Below, in pieces: positions 60,904 to 64,000 of a stretch of 64,000 nt of DNA. The DNA comes from Prevotella sp. tc2-28. Lineage in GTDB: Bacteria; Bacteroidota; Bacteroidia; Bacteroidales; Bacteroidaceae. The notes beneath the pieces are model-generated. The model made no database searches and was not told the origin of the DNA. It saw only the letters and a program-made list of their open reading frames with translations. The stretch spans positions 186,001-250,000 of the forward strand of contig NZ_FNRE01000004.1 in the NCBI RefSeq assembly GCF_900107705.1. The letters are read 5' to 3'. Position numbers and translations under genes: made by a program. Numbering within the stretch: position 1 is the stretch's first letter; the number at the start of each line of letters is the position of its first letter.

Positions 60904-63900
60904 ATGAGAGTTATGATCAGGATTAAACGAACATTCAATCTCATCCTCACCCTCACCGCGATGCTAACGATGGCGCAAACGGCGATGGCAGCAATAACGG
61001 GTAGCGGAACTGCCGACGACCCTTATCTTATCAGTTCGACGGAGGACTGGAACACATTCGCCAACAACGTGAACAACGGCACGTCGTACAGCGGACAGAC
61101 AGTGAAACTGAATGCCGACATCAGCGTTACGACGATGGTGGGCAGCTGGGACAATCCATTCAATGGCACGTTCGACGGTGGCGGCCACACGCTGAGCGTC
61201 ACGCTGAACAATGACAGCCAATATGGAGATGAGGATGCTTATTATGGCGTGGCTCCCTTCCGTTTTACCAACGGGGCCACCTTCCAGTTCCTGGTCGTTA
61301 CGGGCATCGTTACCACCTCTACGCGAAAGTATGCCGCTGGTCTTATTGGAATGACAAAGGGTGGCACAAACACGATTCTGAACTGTATATCCAGTGTTGA
61401 AATCTACAGCACCATCAACAACAAGTGGGGCGACAACGACGGCACACATGGCGGTTTCATTGGCAAGGCAAGCGGCACGGTCATCATCAACAACTGCCTG
61501 TTTAACGGACAGCTGACCACTACAAGCGATAATCCCACTATCAATTGCGGCGGCTTTGTTGGATGGAGAGACGGTAATAGTACGCTCAGCATTTCCAACA
61601 GCCTCTATGCACCGAACACCACCATCCCCAGCGGTAAGACTGCCGTTAACGTTGGTGCAACTTTCTCGCGCAACGACGTAACACCTACCAATAGCTATTA
61701 TACGCAAACGTTGGGTACCGCTCAGGGTACGGCTGTCGGCTCAAAGACGGCTGCACAACTTGTCGCCGCTCTCGGCAGCGCTTGGAGGGTCAGCAGCGGC
61801 AGGGCTGTCCCTAAGCTCCTTCTGTCTTCTAAATCCTTTACCATAGCCAATGCGAGCAATCAGTACGACGGCGTAAGCGTAACCACTATCCTATACGGCG
61901 AGAATGCTTTTCTCGTTCCCACGAGTGATAGTGGTATGCAGACAAACAGGAAAGAGGGAAGCGTACTCACTTTGAGAAGTAGCGTCGGCGAGGAGGGCAT
62001 AGTAAATCTATATCCTCGCATCAGCGGCAATGTAAAGTCCGTATTGTTCAGCAGAGCACAAGTTAATTATTCATCTACTGTTGGTGAGGGAAGTTACTTG
62101 AAAATCGGAAAGAACGGTGCCTGGACAAATTCCTATTCAGAGACTATGAGCAGTTACACCAGCATGCTCTTCTCCAGCGAGAACGGAATGCAACTTGCAA
62201 ACGAGGACGACTATCTCGAAATAAGGATGAAGAACACCGATATCACCAGAAACGCCTCTTTCTTCATACAAGGCACACTTACCATTACTTACGAGCCGAC
62301 AGAGGCCACGGAAACGCACAGGCACAACTTTACATTCAGCAAGAATGCAGAGGGCAACACGCTGACCGCCACCTGCGCCCACGACGACAACAAGAACTGC
62401 GAACTTGCAAGTTCTAACTATCAGATAACTACGACGCTGACTCCGCCGACTCACGCTACCTATTCGCAAGAAAAGTATCACCCTGCCACACTGTCGAATA
62501 TTGCAAGTTTCTCGAATGCGACAAAAGCCAAGGCTGGCGACATCACCTATGTAAACAATACGACTGGCGCAAGCCTTGGCACCTCAATGCCCCATGACGT
62601 AGGAGCCTACACTGCCAGTGTCACCATCAATGCCGACAATTATCCCTACACACTAACGACAAGTTTCCGCGTTGGAACTTTCAGCGGCATTAACCTCAAC
62701 TATCCGCAGTTCACTACTGACAAGGAAGGAAACTATGCCATTGACGGCGAGACGGTCACCCTCACCTTCACGTCGAAGTTTGGCGAGACATTGACAGGAG
62801 TGACCGCGACGGGCGCAACCTCTGGCAGTGACATCACGTTGACCCCGACAGGTTCCAACATCTACACGTTCACTATGCCCGCTGAGGGAGTCAACATCGG
62901 TGCAACGTTCTCAGCACCCGATGCCAGCCACTTCGAGCAGAACGGCGACACCTACACCATCAAGACCGCCAACGGCTGGGGCTGGTTCTGCTTTGCCACA
63001 AACTACGACTTGGCTCCCGACGGCTTCAGCGGCAAGGTTGTGAAACTCGCTGGAAATGTCAGTTCATCGGAGATGGCAGGCAAGAGCGGTCACCCGTTCA
63101 AGGGTACGTTTGACGGGCAGAACTACACGCTGACCTTCAACCGCACTGCCGCCGAGCACCTCAGCGCTCCATTCCACTACATCAATGGCGCCACCATCAG
63201 CAACCTCCACGTAGAGGGCACCATTACGGGCGGCACATACGAGAGCTTGGGCGGTCTGGTGGGCCATGCCGAGGGCAATATCACCATCAATAACTGCCAC
63301 GTGAGCACCGAAATCAGCACCACAGTCAGCGGCAGCGCCCTTCACGGCGGTGTCATTGGCACGTGGAATGGCTCTTATGCCACCTGCACCGTCACGGGCT
63401 GCGTCTATGACGGACTGATTTACAACCCAGACGAGGCTGGCGTGACCACCTCCTGCCGCGGATTCATAGGATGGGACTATGGAAATAACGGGACCATCAC
63501 GTTCACCGACTGCCTGTCCGCTCCCGCTGCATACGGCACGGGCAAATACGCGCTGGGCGGCAACTGCTTCACGTTCGTCTATCCAAACAGTGAGCCGACC
63601 TTGGACTACAACATGAAGAACTGCTACTACACCAGCATCCTCGGCAACAGGCAGGGCCGCCCCGCAGCCACGGCGACCACTGCGCCCGGCAACCTCGGTA
63701 ATGCGATGACCGACCACGGAATGGTGGATGGCTACGAGAACGGCTTCCTCTACGACGGCAACTACTACACGCCGAAGTACGGCGACGCAGCGGTTGAATA
63801 TCGCTTCAATGACTGGAATGAAAGGGCCGACGTGACCATCAACGGCACGGGCAACAACCTCGTGGGTGTGAACATCACGGAGGAGGTAGGCAATATCAAG

Positions 63901-64000
63901 AGCGTGACCTACAACCGCCCGTTCAACACAGCACAGGCCGCGACGGTGATACTGCCGTTCAGCTATATCTGCGACGGCAACGAGGGCAGCGAGGGCGGCA
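60904..64000 (+). CDS. Large GLUG-type surface/adhesin-like protein (3' partial)
   Basis: The frame is open for 1032 codons to the window end. It has a signal peptide (about residues 1-30, LTMAQTAMA). GLUG-like beta-helix segments follow: GSGTADDPYLISSTEDW and FNGTFDGGGHTLSV near 35-95, AAGLIGMTKGGTNTILNC, and again HPFKGTFDGQNYTLTF and GGLVGHAEGNITINNCHV after residue 720. MBG/Ig-like stretches lie between (GDITYVNNTTGA). These proteins are displayed on the surface, often with a type IX sorting end, which is not reached here. An internal domain recurs near the edge (TAQAATVILPFSYICDG). Confidence 0.82.
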   Translation, partial: MRVMIRIKRTFNLILTLTAMLTMAQTAMAAITGSGTADDPYLISSTEDWNTFANNVNNGTSYSGQTVKLNADISVTTMVGSWDNPFNGTFDGGGHTLSVTLNNDSQYGDEDAYYGVAPFRFTNGATFQFLVVTGIVTTSTRKYAAGLIGMTKGGTNTILNCISSVEIYSTINNKWGDNDGTHGGFIGKASGTVIINNCLFNGQLTTTSDNPTINCGGFVGWRDGNSTLSISNSLYAPNTTIPSGKTAVNVGATFSRNDVTPTNSYYTQTLGTAQGTAVGSKTAAQLVAALGSAWRVSSGRAVPKLLLSSKSFTIANASNQYDGVSVTTILYGENAFLVPTSDSGMQTNRKEGSVLTLRSSVGEEGIVNLYPRISGNVKSVLFSRAQVNYSSTVGEGSYLKIGKNGAWTNSYSETMSSYTSMLFSSENGMQLANEDDYLEIRMKNTDITRNASFFIQGTLTITYEPTEATETHRHNFTFSKNAEGNTLTATCAHDDNKNCELASSNYQITTTLTPPTHATYSQEKYHPATLSNIASFSNATKAKAGDITYVNNTTGASLGTSMPHDVGAYTASVTINADNYPYTLTTSFRVGTFSGINLNYPQFTTDKEGNYAIDGETVTLTFTSKFGETLTGVTATGATSGSDITLTPTGSNIYTFTMPAEGVNIGATFSAPDASHFEQNGDTYTIKTANGWGWFCFATNYDLAPDGFSGKVVKLAGNVSSSEMAGKSGHPFKGTFDGQNYTLTFNRTAAEHLSAPFHYINGATISNLHVEGTITGGTYESLGGLVGHAEGNITINNCHVSTEISTTVSGSALHGGVIGTWNGSYATCTVTGCVYDGLIYNPDEAGVTTSCRGFIGWDYGNNGTITFTDCLSAPAAYGTGKYALGGNCFTFVYPNSEPTLDYNMKNCYYTSILGNRQGRPAATATTAPGNLGNAMTDHGMVDGYENGFLYDGNYYTPKYGDAAVEYRFNDWNERADVTINGTGNNLVGVNITEEVGNIKSVTYNRPFNTAQAATVILPFSYICDGNEGSEGG

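Overview
The window reads as a Bacteroidota (Bacteroidales) chromosome, most likely a Prevotella/Segatella-type gut or rumen organism. Support: many promoters of the Bacteroidota form TAnnTTTG with TTTG about 20 bp upstream, few Shine-Dalgarno sites, FimB/Mfa2-like lipoproteins, TlpA-type thioredoxin lipoproteins and a GLUG-type surface protein. No integrase, tRNA, rRNA or attachment site is visible, so the ends of the mobile element cannot be placed.

Positions 1 to about 36.7 kb are the core of an integrative conjugative element. A + strand operon carries a CTnDOT-like mating-pore set (traJ, traK, a traL-position gene, traM, traN, a traO-like gene). It continues with a lipoprotein, a degenerate M23 protein, a PRTase/pseudo-ArdC fusion, a glucosaminidase-M23 cell-wall hydrolase, an OB-fold-like protein and an intact ArdC antirestriction protease. 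Small hypothetical genes and a second M23-glucosaminidase protein follow (17-20.6 kb). A long - strand block (33.2 to 20.7 kb) encodes a lipoprotein, membrane proteins, a HxDE..PHxH (MOBV-like) relaxase, an OmpA-like outer-membrane protein, two paralogous exported proteins and the VirD4/TraG-type coupling protein. A 53-bp element, nearly identical in two copies, sits at the same distance upstream of the two transcription units of this block. A candidate oriT lies upstream of the relaxase.

Positions 33.2-37.1 kb are mostly non-coding and unusually structured. They hold two diverged copies of a ~280-bp promoter-hairpin element (A, B), two copies of a ~170-200-nt hairpin-rich element (C1, C2), an ssb gene and an inverted, decayed ssb-like copy. 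Base-pairing is kept between copies by compensatory changes, which suggests undescribed structured RNAs (or DNA hairpins).

Positions 37.1-42.6 kb carry two FimB/Mfa2-like lipoproteins, a TetR repressor divergent from a Crp/Fnr regulator, with shared palindromic operators, and a membrane-bound TPR/HTH regulator. Positions 42.7-58.7 kb are a + strand array of exported proteins: five TlpA-like thioredoxin proteins, a carboxypeptidase-regulatory-like protein, a beta-barrel receptor, a C11 (clostripain) peptidase and unknowns. Many share nearly the same 5' start/signal-peptide cassette. An Abi_2 phage-defence gene sits inside 46-bp direct repeats, next to a second Crp/Fnr paralogue. From 58.8 kb come a DUF6261-like protein, a GxxExxY protein bracketed by 110-bp palindromic direct repeats, and a large GLUG-type surface protein that runs off the window.
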